Shown piece after piece: positions 18,231 through 25,913 of a DNA stretch of 40,800 nt. The stretch covers positions 1-40,800 of the forward strand of contig NZ_CAMVEE010000018.1 of assembly GCF_947166415.1 (NCBI RefSeq), read 5' to 3'. The position numbers and the translations under genes were made by a program. This stretch comes from an uncultured Methanobrevibacter sp. (lineage in GTDB: Archaea > Methanobacteriota > Methanobacteria > Methanobacteriales > Methanobacteriaceae). Each line of letters begins with the position of its first letter. The stretch's first letter is position 1. Under the pieces are notes generated by a model. The model ran no database searches. It was not told the origin of the DNA and saw nothing but the letters and a program-made list of their open reading frames with translations.

Positions 18231-19412
18231 TTATTTATTTAATTGTGGAGTAATAATTTTTTCAATTAAAAAGTCTGCAGTTTTTTCAATGTCGTCGTAT
18301 TTAACTTCTTTAGGAAGGTCTTCTCCAAAAGCTTCTTTTACTTTTCTGATTAAGTCATCTGTATAAATTAATGTAGCATCTTTAATGTCTTCCACACCAT
18401 CTAAAGCCAATGATTCGCGGTTTGCCTTATCCATTTCCTCAAAGGAGAACACTGATTCATCAATCCATGATGAAATTTCATCATCCTTATATCCGAAAAT
18501 TACAGGATATCCTCCGATGTTGCCGAATACTCCTGGAGAGAATACTTTTTGGTCTTCACCAGTACGGATTGCATCAATGACTGCACTAATAATACGATAA
18601 TTACTTGAAGCATTCATCATGTTTCTTTTTTGGTCAACAGGCATACTGATGGAACATGCTTTGAAAATATCATCATGAGGAAGGTCTTTCTCTTCACCTT
18701 TATAGTAGACTTTAAGAGGTAACTCCACACCTTCAGTTTGACCTTCTTTACTTATGCAAACATCATGGAAATGTGCTGCTGCAAAATTAAAATCGACATT
18801 CCAAAAATCATCAACGCCTAACATATCCGCTACAGCAAATTTCATTCTTGGAATCAAGTGATTCAAGTTTCCGCTTCCGAAATCAGGATATGCTTTTCCT
18901 GCGCTTTTAAGCCAAGGAATGACCGCATCAGAATAGGAAGTGTTAATGACAACTGCGTTAGTGTCTGCTTTGTCACAGGCTTCCATAATATTTTTAGTGA
19001 ATTTGATTGATAATGGAGTCCAGATTCCATATGCTCTAACATTATTCCAGGATATGCTTCCATATTTAAGGCCAGGATAAGCCCTACTGGAATTGACAAT
19101 GAAATCAGGATTATATTTTGATATTGCTTTTTCAATGGAATCAATATCATTTAAATCCACTCCAGATTCAACGATAATCTGTGATTTGTTAACTTCACGG
19201 ATAAGTCCTGCAACTCTTACGATATTTACATCAGATTGCATTTTTTCAGCATTTCTTCCAACAACAACTAATTTTATTGCAGGGTCATTTTTACTGACTA
19301 AAAAATCTAATAAATAGGTACCTACGCTACCTAAACCAATTATCATTATTGTAATTTCATCATCTTTTACATGTTTTTCAACTATTTTTAATCTTTCATC
19401 TAAAGTTTTCAT
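18231..19412 (-). CDS. NAD(P)-binding oxidoreductase-like protein, unrecognised
   Basis: A 393-residue protein with an N-terminal Rossmann fold (IMIIGLGSVGTYLLDFLVS, then KLVVVGRNAEKM), followed by NPDFIVNSSRAYPG and a second domain with GSGNLNHLIPRM and VFGNIGGYPVIFGY. The fold is broadly of the malate-dehydrogenase or saccharopine-dehydrogenase kind, but I know no named family that fits. It lies between the cytidylyltransferase-like gene and aepY, so reduction of phosphonoacetaldehyde to 2-hydroxyethylphosphonate is an attractive guess. ATG 19412 is preferred: it overlaps the upstream stop as TAATG with GGAG upstream, indicating coupled translation; a longer reading from 19427 is less likely. 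Confidence 0.75.
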   Translation of the reverse strand: MKTLDERLKIVEKHVKDDEITIMIIGLGSVGTYLLDFLVSKNDPAIKLVVVGRNAEKMQSDVNIVRVAGLIREVNKSQIIVESGVDLNDIDSIEKAISKYNPDFIVNSSRAYPGLKYGSISWNNVRAYGIWTPLSIKFTKNIMEACDKADTNAVVINTSYSDAVIPWLKSAGKAYPDFGSGNLNHLIPRMKFAVADMLGVDDFWNVDFNFAAAHFHDVCISKEGQTEGVELPLKVYYKGEEKDLPHDDIFKACSISMPVDQKRNMMNASSNYRIISAVIDAIRTGEDQKVFSPGVFGNIGGYPVIFGYKDDEISSWIDESVFSFEEMDKANRESLALDGVEDIKDATLIYTDDLIRKVKEAFGEDLPKEVKYDDIEKTADFLIEKIITPQLNK

Positions 19413-20185
19413 TATTCTCCACTCCAATAATTTTTAATAAGTTTATAATCTTCACGAGTATTGCAGTTTACCCAATGCTTCAATCCAATAATATCAACAT
19501 CAGAGTCATCATCCAACAAATCAAAATATTTTTGTATTATTCCTAAGTTAGTGTCTTCAATGAGATTTTCCTTAAAGTTGTCATTTGCGATTTTGAGTAG
19601 ATTCATGTCTTTAAATTTCCAAACTTGACCTGAATTGAAAATAGCTTTGAATGGTTCACCAATACTTAACATGCCATGGCTGGTGCTGAATAGATAATGG
19701 TACTCATCATTTTCATTTTGATATAAAACAACAGCCTTATTTGAATAAATTGGATTAAAATTATATGTTAAAACATTTTTATTTGAATTTACCACATTTG
19801 AGAATGAGTCATCATCAATATCCAAGTCTCCTTCAACAAAAAGGATTTCATCAATATCGCCGAAACTGTTGAATGACACATTAATTCCAAGATACAAGCT
19901 ATAACCAGAACTCAAATCACTGAAATGATCATTTTCAATGAGTAAAATCTTTTCTTGTAAATTCTGAGGAATATGTTCGTCGATATAGCTGATTAAATCT
20001 TGGTATTTGTATCCGCCAACAATCACGATTCTATCTGCGAAATCGGATTTTTTAACCATCTTGTAAATTAGAGTATCTTCAGGGTTTTCTTCATAATATA
20101 AGCATTTCAAGATTTTTTCTTCTTCGGGGATTCCTTCATTAAACCTGCTAGAAACTCCTGCTACAGTAATGATTACGATTTTCAA
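19412..20185 (-). CDS. LicC/PntC-like nucleotidyltransferase
   Basis: A 257-residue protein of the sugar-nucleotidyltransferase fold. The N-terminal loop TVAGVSSRFNEGIPEEEKIL stands where the usual GxGxR...PK signature is, with Lys25 or nearby for the CTP phosphates; LFVEGDLDIDDDSF supplies the metal-binding acidic residues. The altered loop recalls LicC and PntC enzymes that make CDP-choline and CDP-aminoethylphosphonate. In this operon it may activate a C2 phosphonate for LicD transfer (inference). Translation starts at TTG 20185, decided by an AGGTGA ribosome site 6 bases upstream. It overlaps the next gene as TAATG. Confidence 0.75.
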   Translation of the reverse strand: MKIVIITVAGVSSRFNEGIPEEEKILKCLYYEENPEDTLIYKMVKKSDFADRIVIVGGYKYQDLISYIDEHIPQNLQEKILLIENDHFSDLSSGYSLYLGINVSFNSFGDIDEILFVEGDLDIDDDSFSNVVNSNKNVLTYNFNPIYSNKAVVLYQNENDEYHYLFSTSHGMLSIGEPFKAIFNSGQVWKFKDMNLLKIANDNFKENLIEDTNLGIIQKYFDLLDDDSDVDIIGLKHWVNCNTREDYKLIKNYWSGE

Positions 20186-20187
20186 AT

Positions 20188-21198
20188 TTATTCACCTGAA
20201 TTAGTGTAATTTTCAACACATTCATCTAATCCTTTATCCAAATCCATTATTGGCTTCCAATTAGTTCTTGTTCTAATTTTTTCAGTTGATAATAATCTTC
20301 TCTCAGGATCAGATTCACGATAACCTTCAAATTTGATGACAGGCTCATCAATGCCCATTTTTTTAGCAATCAATTTTGTTAAATCAATGATTGATATCTC
20401 CTCATCGGTTGCAACATTATAAATTGTACCGTCCAATGCTGAATCTGTTTTAGCCAATGCCAATACAGCACTGCAGCTATCATAATTATGTAGGAAAGTC
20501 CTGCAGTTCTTTTTGGAGTTTTCCAATAAAGTCACTTCACCATCATTTATGAAACTGTTAATAATATGTGGAATGATATGTTTCGGCAATTTTTCGTTTT
20601 TACTGTAAACATTAGCAAAACGGATGGAACAGCCTTTGATTTTACCGTTATCCACCGCATCCTTCATGAAAAATTCAGTTAAAAGTTTTCCGGTGGCGTA
20701 ACTTGTTCTTTGGCTATGTTCTGCATCGGCCATAGTAATGTAATCAGATTCTTTTACTCCCCCATCCTCATTCCAGGAATTCATGGAATAGATTTCAGAA
20801 GTGGAACAGTTAATGTATTTTTCAGCTCCAACTTCAATAGCTTGAGTTAAAAAATCATTCATACTGACTACATTGGTTTCATAAGTCTCATAAACATTGT
20901 AAAAGTGTTCTGTGTGAACGACAGCTGCACAATTAATGTAAATGACTTCATCAAAATCCTCTTTAAGGCTTAAAACTAATGATTTGATAGCATCCATTTG
21001 CTCTTTCTTGTTTAAATCATATTCATGGAACTCAAAGCGTTCATCATCCAAACAATCCTTTACTGTATCGATTGATGAAGCATAAAAATTATCAAAACCT
21101 ATTACATATACTTCGTCTTGGTCCTGATTTAAAAGCTGGCGAACCAACTCGTTACCAGTCATTCCTGTTACACCACTAATAATATACAATATTTTCAT
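20188..21198 (-). CDS. NAD-dependent epimerase/dehydratase (extended SDR)
   Basis: A 336-residue extended short-chain dehydrogenase. The cofactor loop GVTGMTG is at residues 9-15, the catalytic Ser region is NCSTSEIYS, and the Tyr-Lys pair lies in YATGK. The C-terminal half resembles nucleotide-sugar epimerases and dehydratases (RTFLHNYDSCSAVLALA, YNVATDEEISI). The substrate is unknown: probably a nucleotide sugar for the glycan that the LicD proteins decorate, although a role on the phosphonate intermediate cannot be excluded. It has an AAGGGGATT ribosome site and lies 11 bases after the phosphoesterase. Confidence 0.85.
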   Translation of the reverse strand: MKILYIISGVTGMTGNELVRQLLNQDQDEVYVIGFDNFYASSIDTVKDCLDDERFEFHEYDLNKKEQMDAIKSLVLSLKEDFDEVIYINCAAVVHTEHFYNVYETYETNVVSMNDFLTQAIEVGAEKYINCSTSEIYSMNSWNEDGGVKESDYITMADAEHSQRTSYATGKLLTEFFMKDAVDNGKIKGCSIRFANVYSKNEKLPKHIIPHIINSFINDGEVTLLENSKKNCRTFLHNYDSCSAVLALAKTDSALDGTIYNVATDEEISIIDLTKLIAKKMGIDEPVIKFEGYRESDPERRLLSTEKIRTRTNWKPIMDLDKGLDECVENYTNSGE

Positions 21199-21209
21199 AT
21201 AAATCCCCT

Positions 21210-21941
21210 TTAAATACCATTTTCTAATCGTTTTCTATAAAAATCATCAACACTGCCATCAAATAAATCCATAGCATCATATTTTGGATATTTGACAGCC
21301 CTCAATTCAACGTTCATCAGATCTGTGTCCAAAATTGCATATTGTGCATTTGGATTATGGTTTCTAGGCTGTCCCACAGAACCTGGATTAATAAATAAAA
21401 CTGATTTTTTGTTTCTCATTTCAGGATTATCAACTTCATAAAACTTTTGAAAAACATGAGGATAATGAGAATGGCCTGATAAAACAATATCATAATCCCT
21501 GTAATCCCCATTGAGATTATCCGGAAAAATCGCCTTCCAATAATTGTCATTCAATGAACCATGTATGGCCAATACCTTTTTTCCGTCCAAATCAAATTCA
21601 TATTTCCCTTCATGATCTAATTCATTATTCAAATAATTCCTAGAATTATCATTCAACTGGGAAAATGTAAATTTTGCAGATTCCACTCCCCTTTCAGAGG
21701 AAAAGAAATTAAAATCTTCGGTTAAAATAGCTCTTTCATGATTCCCCCAGATATTACATATTATTTTAGAAGATAAATTCTTCTCAATGTATTCAACCAC
21801 TTCATTTGATTGCATACCATAATCTATTAAGTCACCTAAAAGAATTAAAGAGGAAATTTCATTATTATCTATATCACCAATTACCTCTTCCAAAGCAAAT
21901 AGATTTCCATGAATATCTGATAAAATCGCATATTTTGACAT
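21210..21941 (-). CDS. Calcineurin-like metallophosphoesterase
   Basis: A 243-residue protein with the full dimetal phosphoesterase motif set: LSDIHGN, LGDLIDYG, WGNHERA, AIHGSLND and SGHSHYPHVF. It belongs to the YfcE/MJ0936-like group, which cleaves phosphodiesters or phosphomonoesters. Within this operon it could hydrolyse a CDP-linked intermediate or release or edit a phosphoryl group on the glycan; this is context only. It sits 7 bases after aepX, with an AGTGGTTAA ribosome site. Confidence 0.9.
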   Translation of the reverse strand: MSKYAILSDIHGNLFALEEVIGDIDNNEISSLILLGDLIDYGMQSNEVVEYIEKNLSSKIICNIWGNHERAILTEDFNFFSSERGVESAKFTFSQLNDNSRNYLNNELDHEGKYEFDLDGKKVLAIHGSLNDNYWKAIFPDNLNGDYRDYDIVLSGHSHYPHVFQKFYEVDNPEMRNKKSVLFINPGSVGQPRNHNPNAQYAILDTDLMNVELRAVKYPKYDAMDLFDGSVDDFYRKRLENGI

Positions 21942-21948
21942 TTAACCA

Positions 21949-23256
21949 CTATAATTCATCGATTAATGTAATAATATCTTTAATGGACAATAATTCTTCA
22001 TCAATTTCATGTGCTCTGTGATATTTCAATATGCTTTTTGCGGCATTTTGCATTGCCGGGAATGCTGCCCTTAACAATTGATTTGCATAAATCACAATAT
22101 TGACGCCATGTTGAATAAGTTCCTCTTCAGTGATAGTATTAAATGAAGATGGCACTACAACAATTGGAGTTTCTTTATCTTCAGCTCTGAACTTATCGCA
22201 GAATTCCAATATTTCATCAGGTTCTTTTCTTCTGCTGTGAATCATTATTCCATCAGCACCTGCATCCCTAAACGCGAATGCCCTTTTAAGTGCATCTTCC
22301 ATACCTTGTTCAAGAATTAAACTTTCAATTCTTGCTATAATCATGAAATCATCAGATAATTGGGCGTTTTTGCCTGCAGCGATTTTTTCACAGAAATGTT
22401 CAATATCATCCTGAGTTTGTTCCACTTCAGTACCGAATAATGAATTTTTCTTTAATCCCACTTTATCTTCGATAATTACTGCTGAAACTCCCATTCTTTC
22501 AAGGGATCTGACAGTGTAAACAAAATGTTCTGCAATACCCCCTGTATCTCCATCAAAAATAATCGGTTTGGTTGTAACTTCCATGATATCGTTGATTGTC
22601 CTGAATCTAGAAGTCATATCAACTAATTCAATATCAGGCTTTCCTTTTTCAGTACTGTCACATAAACTTGATATCCACATTGCATCAAATTGGTCAATAT
22701 GATTTTCATCGGCAACAACAGTTTTTTCAGCGATTAAACCTGTTAATCCGCTGTGAACCTCAATTGTTTTAACAATAGGAATCATATCCAATAACTTTCT
22801 TAACCTTCCCCTCCTAAGTTCCGGCATTGAAAGCTGCTCTTTCATTTGCCTATCAATTTTTTGAATCTTTTCATTGAAAGTATAAGGAACTTCTATTAGC
22901 TCTCCACCGTATTTATCAAGATTGTCAACGATATTTTTCCTGATGACTTTCATAGAATCTTCGGACCAGTTGTTTCCATGAATAATGTAATCTGGTTTAA
23001 GTTCACGAACAACATCATCATACATTATTTTATATTGAACAATGACCTCTTTAACATCAGGGATTTCTTTAACTAAATCCATACGTTCTTTGGTTGTTTT
23101 TAATGGGAATCTATTATATTTTACCATTTCTGAATCACAAAGAACTCCAACGACGACATCACCATATTTTTTAGCTTCATTGATTAAATTAAGATGTCCT
23201 TCATGGATTACATCAGTACAAAAACAAGTATATACAATCGGATTATCAGCTTTCAT
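21949..23256 (-). CDS. aepX: Nucleotidyltransferase-PEP mutase fusion
   Basis: Makes the C-P bond by converting phosphoenolpyruvate to phosphonopyruvate. It has 435 residues from ATG 23256. Residues 1-140 are a TagD/ECT-type cytidylyltransferase domain with HEGH at 18-21 standing for HxGH, and residues 150-435 form the PEP mutase barrel. In the barrel DGDTGG (235-240) is the metal region, and EDKVGLKKNS (263-272) is the mutase signature that separates it from isocitrate lyases. ATG 23256 is decided by an AAAGGTAA ribosome site; the reading frame extends 28 codons further but that part looks untranslated. First gene of the operon. Confidence 0.93.
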   Translation of the reverse strand: MKADNPIVYTCFCTDVIHEGHLNLINEAKKYGDVVVGVLCDSEMVKYNRFPLKTTKERMDLVKEIPDVKEVIVQYKIMYDDVVRELKPDYIIHGNNWSEDSMKVIRKNIVDNLDKYGGELIEVPYTFNEKIQKIDRQMKEQLSMPELRRGRLRKLLDMIPIVKTIEVHSGLTGLIAEKTVVADENHIDQFDAMWISSLCDSTEKGKPDIELVDMTSRFRTINDIMEVTTKPIIFDGDTGGIAEHFVYTVRSLERMGVSAVIIEDKVGLKKNSLFGTEVEQTQDDIEHFCEKIAAGKNAQLSDDFMIIARIESLILEQGMEDALKRAFAFRDAGADGIMIHSRRKEPDEILEFCDKFRAEDKETPIVVVPSSFNTITEEELIQHGVNIVIYANQLLRAAFPAMQNAAKSILKYHRAHEIDEELLSIKDIITLIDEL

Positions 23257-23381
23257 AAAATTACCTTTAATTATTAAAATTACATAATATAGTATATTAT
23301 AAGTTTTAAAAAAAGAAATATTTAAAAATTTCCAACACAAAAATAAAAATAACTTAATAAAATAATTAATGGGAAAAAACT
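23257..23381. promoter_or_regulatory. Divergent promoter of the surface-polymer island
   Basis: 125 AT-rich bases between aepX (minus) and the second LicD gene (plus). For aepX, minus-strand CTTATAATATACTATATTATG at about 23284-23305 would start transcription near 23272, leaving a short leader with the AAAGGTAA site. For the plus side, AAATATTTAAAAATTT near 23317-23332 is a weak TATA candidate, and GGGA precedes ATG 23382. Confidence 0.4.
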
Positions 23382-24215
23382 ATGTTTAAATCAAAAAGAT
23401 ATGATGATGAAACATTGAAACATTTACAACAAGTTCAAATGAAAATCTTCAAATATTTCCTTGAAATTTGTGAAGAAAATGATTTAACTTATTTTATTTA
23501 TGGGGGTAGTTTGCTTGGAACTATCAGACATAAAGGATTCATACCATGGGACGATGACATTGATGTAATCATGTTTAGAAAAGAGTATGATAAGCTAAAT
23601 GAAATTTTAAAGAACAATTTAGATGAAAAATATAATTTTATCAATGTTTTAAATGAAGAAACATATCATTATACCTGGGCAAGATTAACCTTAAAGAACA
23701 CCCTTTTCAAAGAATGGTGGGGCGATCAGGTAGATTACACTCCAAACATATTCATTGACATATTTATTTTAGACAATATTCCCAACAACAGAATTAAAAG
23801 ATTTTTCCATATGAAAACAAGTTTCATCCTTAATCAGTTGACAATGTATGCTTATCTCAAATATGATAATTTTTCTACTTTAAAAAAGATTTTCCAACAA
23901 TCCATATATTATCTATTAAAAATACTACCAACAAAACCGTCAACTATTAAAAGAAAATGTGTGGAAACATATGAAAAATACAAAAATGAAGATTGTGAGC
24001 AGGTTTGTGATTTTCCAGCGATATGTCAAATGCCAGTATACGATAAAAAAGATTGGTTACCTGCTAAAAAAGCAAAATTTGAAGATATTGAAGTGAACAT
24101 CCCAAATAATTATGATAAAGTTCTAACAAGAACATATGGAAACTACATGGAGTTGCCACCTGAAGAATCTAGATTCCGTCCAGCTCCTGATGAAATTGAT
24201 TTTGGAGAGTACTAA
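23382..24215 (+). CDS. LicD-family phosphotransferase (second of three)
   Basis: A 277-residue LicD protein closely similar to the one at 16253: GGSLLGTIRHKGFIPWDDDI near residues 44-63 with the Asp triad, and YGNYMELPPEESR near the C-terminus. Because it is followed by gpsA and an IspD-like cytidylyltransferase (gap 20 bases), it probably uses a CDP-polyol donor made by those enzymes, whereas its relative at 16253 lies with the phosphonate genes. That division is inference from gene order. Confidence 0.9.
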   Translation: MFKSKRYDDETLKHLQQVQMKIFKYFLEICEENDLTYFIYGGSLLGTIRHKGFIPWDDDIDVIMFRKEYDKLNEILKNNLDEKYNFINVLNEETYHYTWARLTLKNTLFKEWWGDQVDYTPNIFIDIFILDNIPNNRIKRFFHMKTSFILNQLTMYAYLKYDNFSTLKKIFQQSIYYLLKILPTKPSTIKRKCVETYEKYKNEDCEQVCDFPAICQMPVYDKKDWLPAKKAKFEDIEVNIPNNYDKVLTRTYGNYMELPPEESRFRPAPDEIDFGEY

Positions 24216-24235
24216 ATAAAATAATAGGTGAAAAA

Positions 24236-25204
24236 ATGACATTAAATATTGGTGTTGTCGGTGCAGGTGCTATGGGAACTGCGATTTCCCAATCAATAGC
24301 TGAAAATGCAAATAAATTATTCTTATATGCTAGGAAAAAAGAAGTTTCTGAAGAAATTAACACTAAACATTACAATTCACAATATTATCCTAATCTAAAA
24401 TTAAAAGAGAATATAATAGGCATAAACGATTTCAGTAAATTAAATGAAGTGGACATTGTTTTTTTATGCATTCCATCCTCTACTGTTCGTGAAGTAACTT
24501 CTGAATTAAAAGAAATAATATCAGAAGAATGTATAGTAGTTACAACTGCAAAAGGAATGGAATCTAAAACAAATAAGCGTATGACTGAAGTGATAGAAGA
24601 AATTATCGAAAGACCCGCTGTTGCATTATCCGGGCCAAACATTGCTTCTGAAATGGCTAAAAATTTATCCACCGCAACAACTATCGCATGTTCTGATGAA
24701 AACTACCTGAAAAAAGTTAAAAAAGCATTAGAAACTAAAAAATTCAAAGTAAACGCCAATACAGATGTTGTTGGAACTGAATATTGTGGAATCCTCAAAA
24801 ATATTCTTGCAATCAGCCAAGGAATATGTGAAGGCTTGGACATTAACGATAATGCGAGATTTGCTTTATTTACCAAAAGTTATTCTGAAACAAAAGAAAT
24901 TATAGAAAAATTGGGTGGAAAAAGAGATACTGTCGATGATTACTGTGGATTCGGAGATATCATCACTGCATCTACCCTATCAGTAAGTAGAAATCATACC
25001 CTAGGAGTATTATACGGACAAGGAATCGTCATCGATGAGCAATCTTCCGGAATATTATTCGAAGGGAAAAATACTGCAGTTATATTGAAAAACCTTTGTG
25101 AAAAGAACAACATTAAAAGTCTAACCGCGGATTTTGTTTATGATGTAATTGTGGAGAAAAATAATCCAAAATTGGCATTTAATAAGTTTTGGGATGGGTT
25201 ATGA
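24236..25204 (+). CDS. gpsA: Glycerol-3-phosphate dehydrogenase GpsA-like
   Basis: A 322-residue NAD(P)-dependent enzyme of the GpsA family, which interconverts DHAP and sn-glycerol 3-phosphate. It shows GVVGAGAMGTAISQSIA at the cofactor site, TTAKGMES, VALSGPNIASEMA, the catalytic Lys in CGILKNILAISQG, and GFGDIITASTLSVSRN. Archaeal lipids use the opposite isomer, sn-glycerol 1-phosphate, so a GpsA here more likely feeds a surface polymer. The stop codon directly abuts the ATG of the next gene, an IspD/TarI-like cytidylyltransferase, suggesting CDP-glycerol or a related product. An AGGTGA ribosome site precedes ATG 24236. Confidence 0.9.
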   Translation: MTLNIGVVGAGAMGTAISQSIAENANKLFLYARKKEVSEEINTKHYNSQYYPNLKLKENIIGINDFSKLNEVDIVFLCIPSSTVREVTSELKEIISEECIVVTTAKGMESKTNKRMTEVIEEIIERPAVALSGPNIASEMAKNLSTATTIACSDENYLKKVKKALETKKFKVNANTDVVGTEYCGILKNILAISQGICEGLDINDNARFALFTKSYSETKEIIEKLGGKRDTVDDYCGFGDIITASTLSVSRNHTLGVLYGQGIVIDEQSSGILFEGKNTAVILKNLCEKNNIKSLTADFVYDVIVEKNNPKLAFNKFWDGL

Positions 25205-25903
25205 ATGATATTTGCAGCAATGCTTGCAGGTGGAATTGGAACTAGAATGGGGTTAAATAAGCCAAAACAGTTTGAAATTGTTGGTGATAAACCAATTCTT
25301 GCTCATTCAATAGGAAACTTTTTAGAAGTTGAAGAAATTGATAAGATTATTGTTTCATCCCCTAAAGAATACATTGATACTACAAAGGAATTAGTTGAAA
25401 AATATTTTGAAAACAATTCCAGAATAGTTGTTATTCAAGGTGGAAAAACCAGAAATGATACTATATTAAATTCCATTGATTACGTCAAATCTAATTTTAA
25501 TGATGAAGATCCGATTTTGATAACCCATGATGCTGCTAGAATATTCGCAAGCCCTGCTTTAATTGAAAAAAGTATTGTAAATGTGATAAATCATGACGCA
25601 GCAAGTCCTGTGATTCCTGCAATTGATGTGATATTTGAAAGCAAAAAAGAAGGAAAATTAACCGATATTCCACTTCGTGAAAATCTAGTGCATTCACAAA
25701 CTCCCCAAAGTTTCAAAATTAATAAATTTCTAGAAATTTATAAAGATTTGACTGAAGATGAGATTGCTAAATTAGATGAAGCGATGATGCTCTTCTTTTT
25801 AAGAGATGGAGATGTGAAATTGTTTGAAGGGGAATCATCAAATTTCAAGATTACCAGAAATATTGATTTAAAAATTGCTGAAGCATATTTAAAAGAGAAT
25901 TAA
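25205..25903 (+). CDS. IspD/TarI-like cytidylyltransferase
   Basis: A 232-residue protein of the IspD/TarI family. It has MLAGGIGTRMGLNKPKQFE for CTP binding, THDAARIFASPALIEKSI, and LVHSQTPQSFKI near residue 158, all standard for polyol-phosphate cytidylyltransferases. Archaea of this group use mevalonate (HMG-CoA synthase is in this window), so an IspD role in the methylerythritol pathway is unlikely. A TarI-like role, making CDP-ribitol, CDP-glycerol or similar for LicD transfer, is the better reading. It is joined directly to gpsA without a gap, and no strong ribosome site is seen, so translation is probably coupled. Confidence 0.85.
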   Translation: MIFAAMLAGGIGTRMGLNKPKQFEIVGDKPILAHSIGNFLEVEEIDKIIVSSPKEYIDTTKELVEKYFENNSRIVVIQGGKTRNDTILNSIDYVKSNFNDEDPILITHDAARIFASPALIEKSIVNVINHDAASPVIPAIDVIFESKKEGKLTDIPLRENLVHSQTPQSFKINKFLEIYKDLTEDEIAKLDEAMMLFFLRDGDVKLFEGESSNFKITRNIDLKIAEAYLKEN

Positions 25904-25913
25904 ATAATTACTC

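Noticed and set aside
25205-25903. IspD of the methylerythritol phosphate pathway
   Set aside because: The organism looks archaeal with a mevalonate enzyme in this window, and the neighbours are GpsA and LicD, so a TarI-like polyol-phosphate role is more likely.
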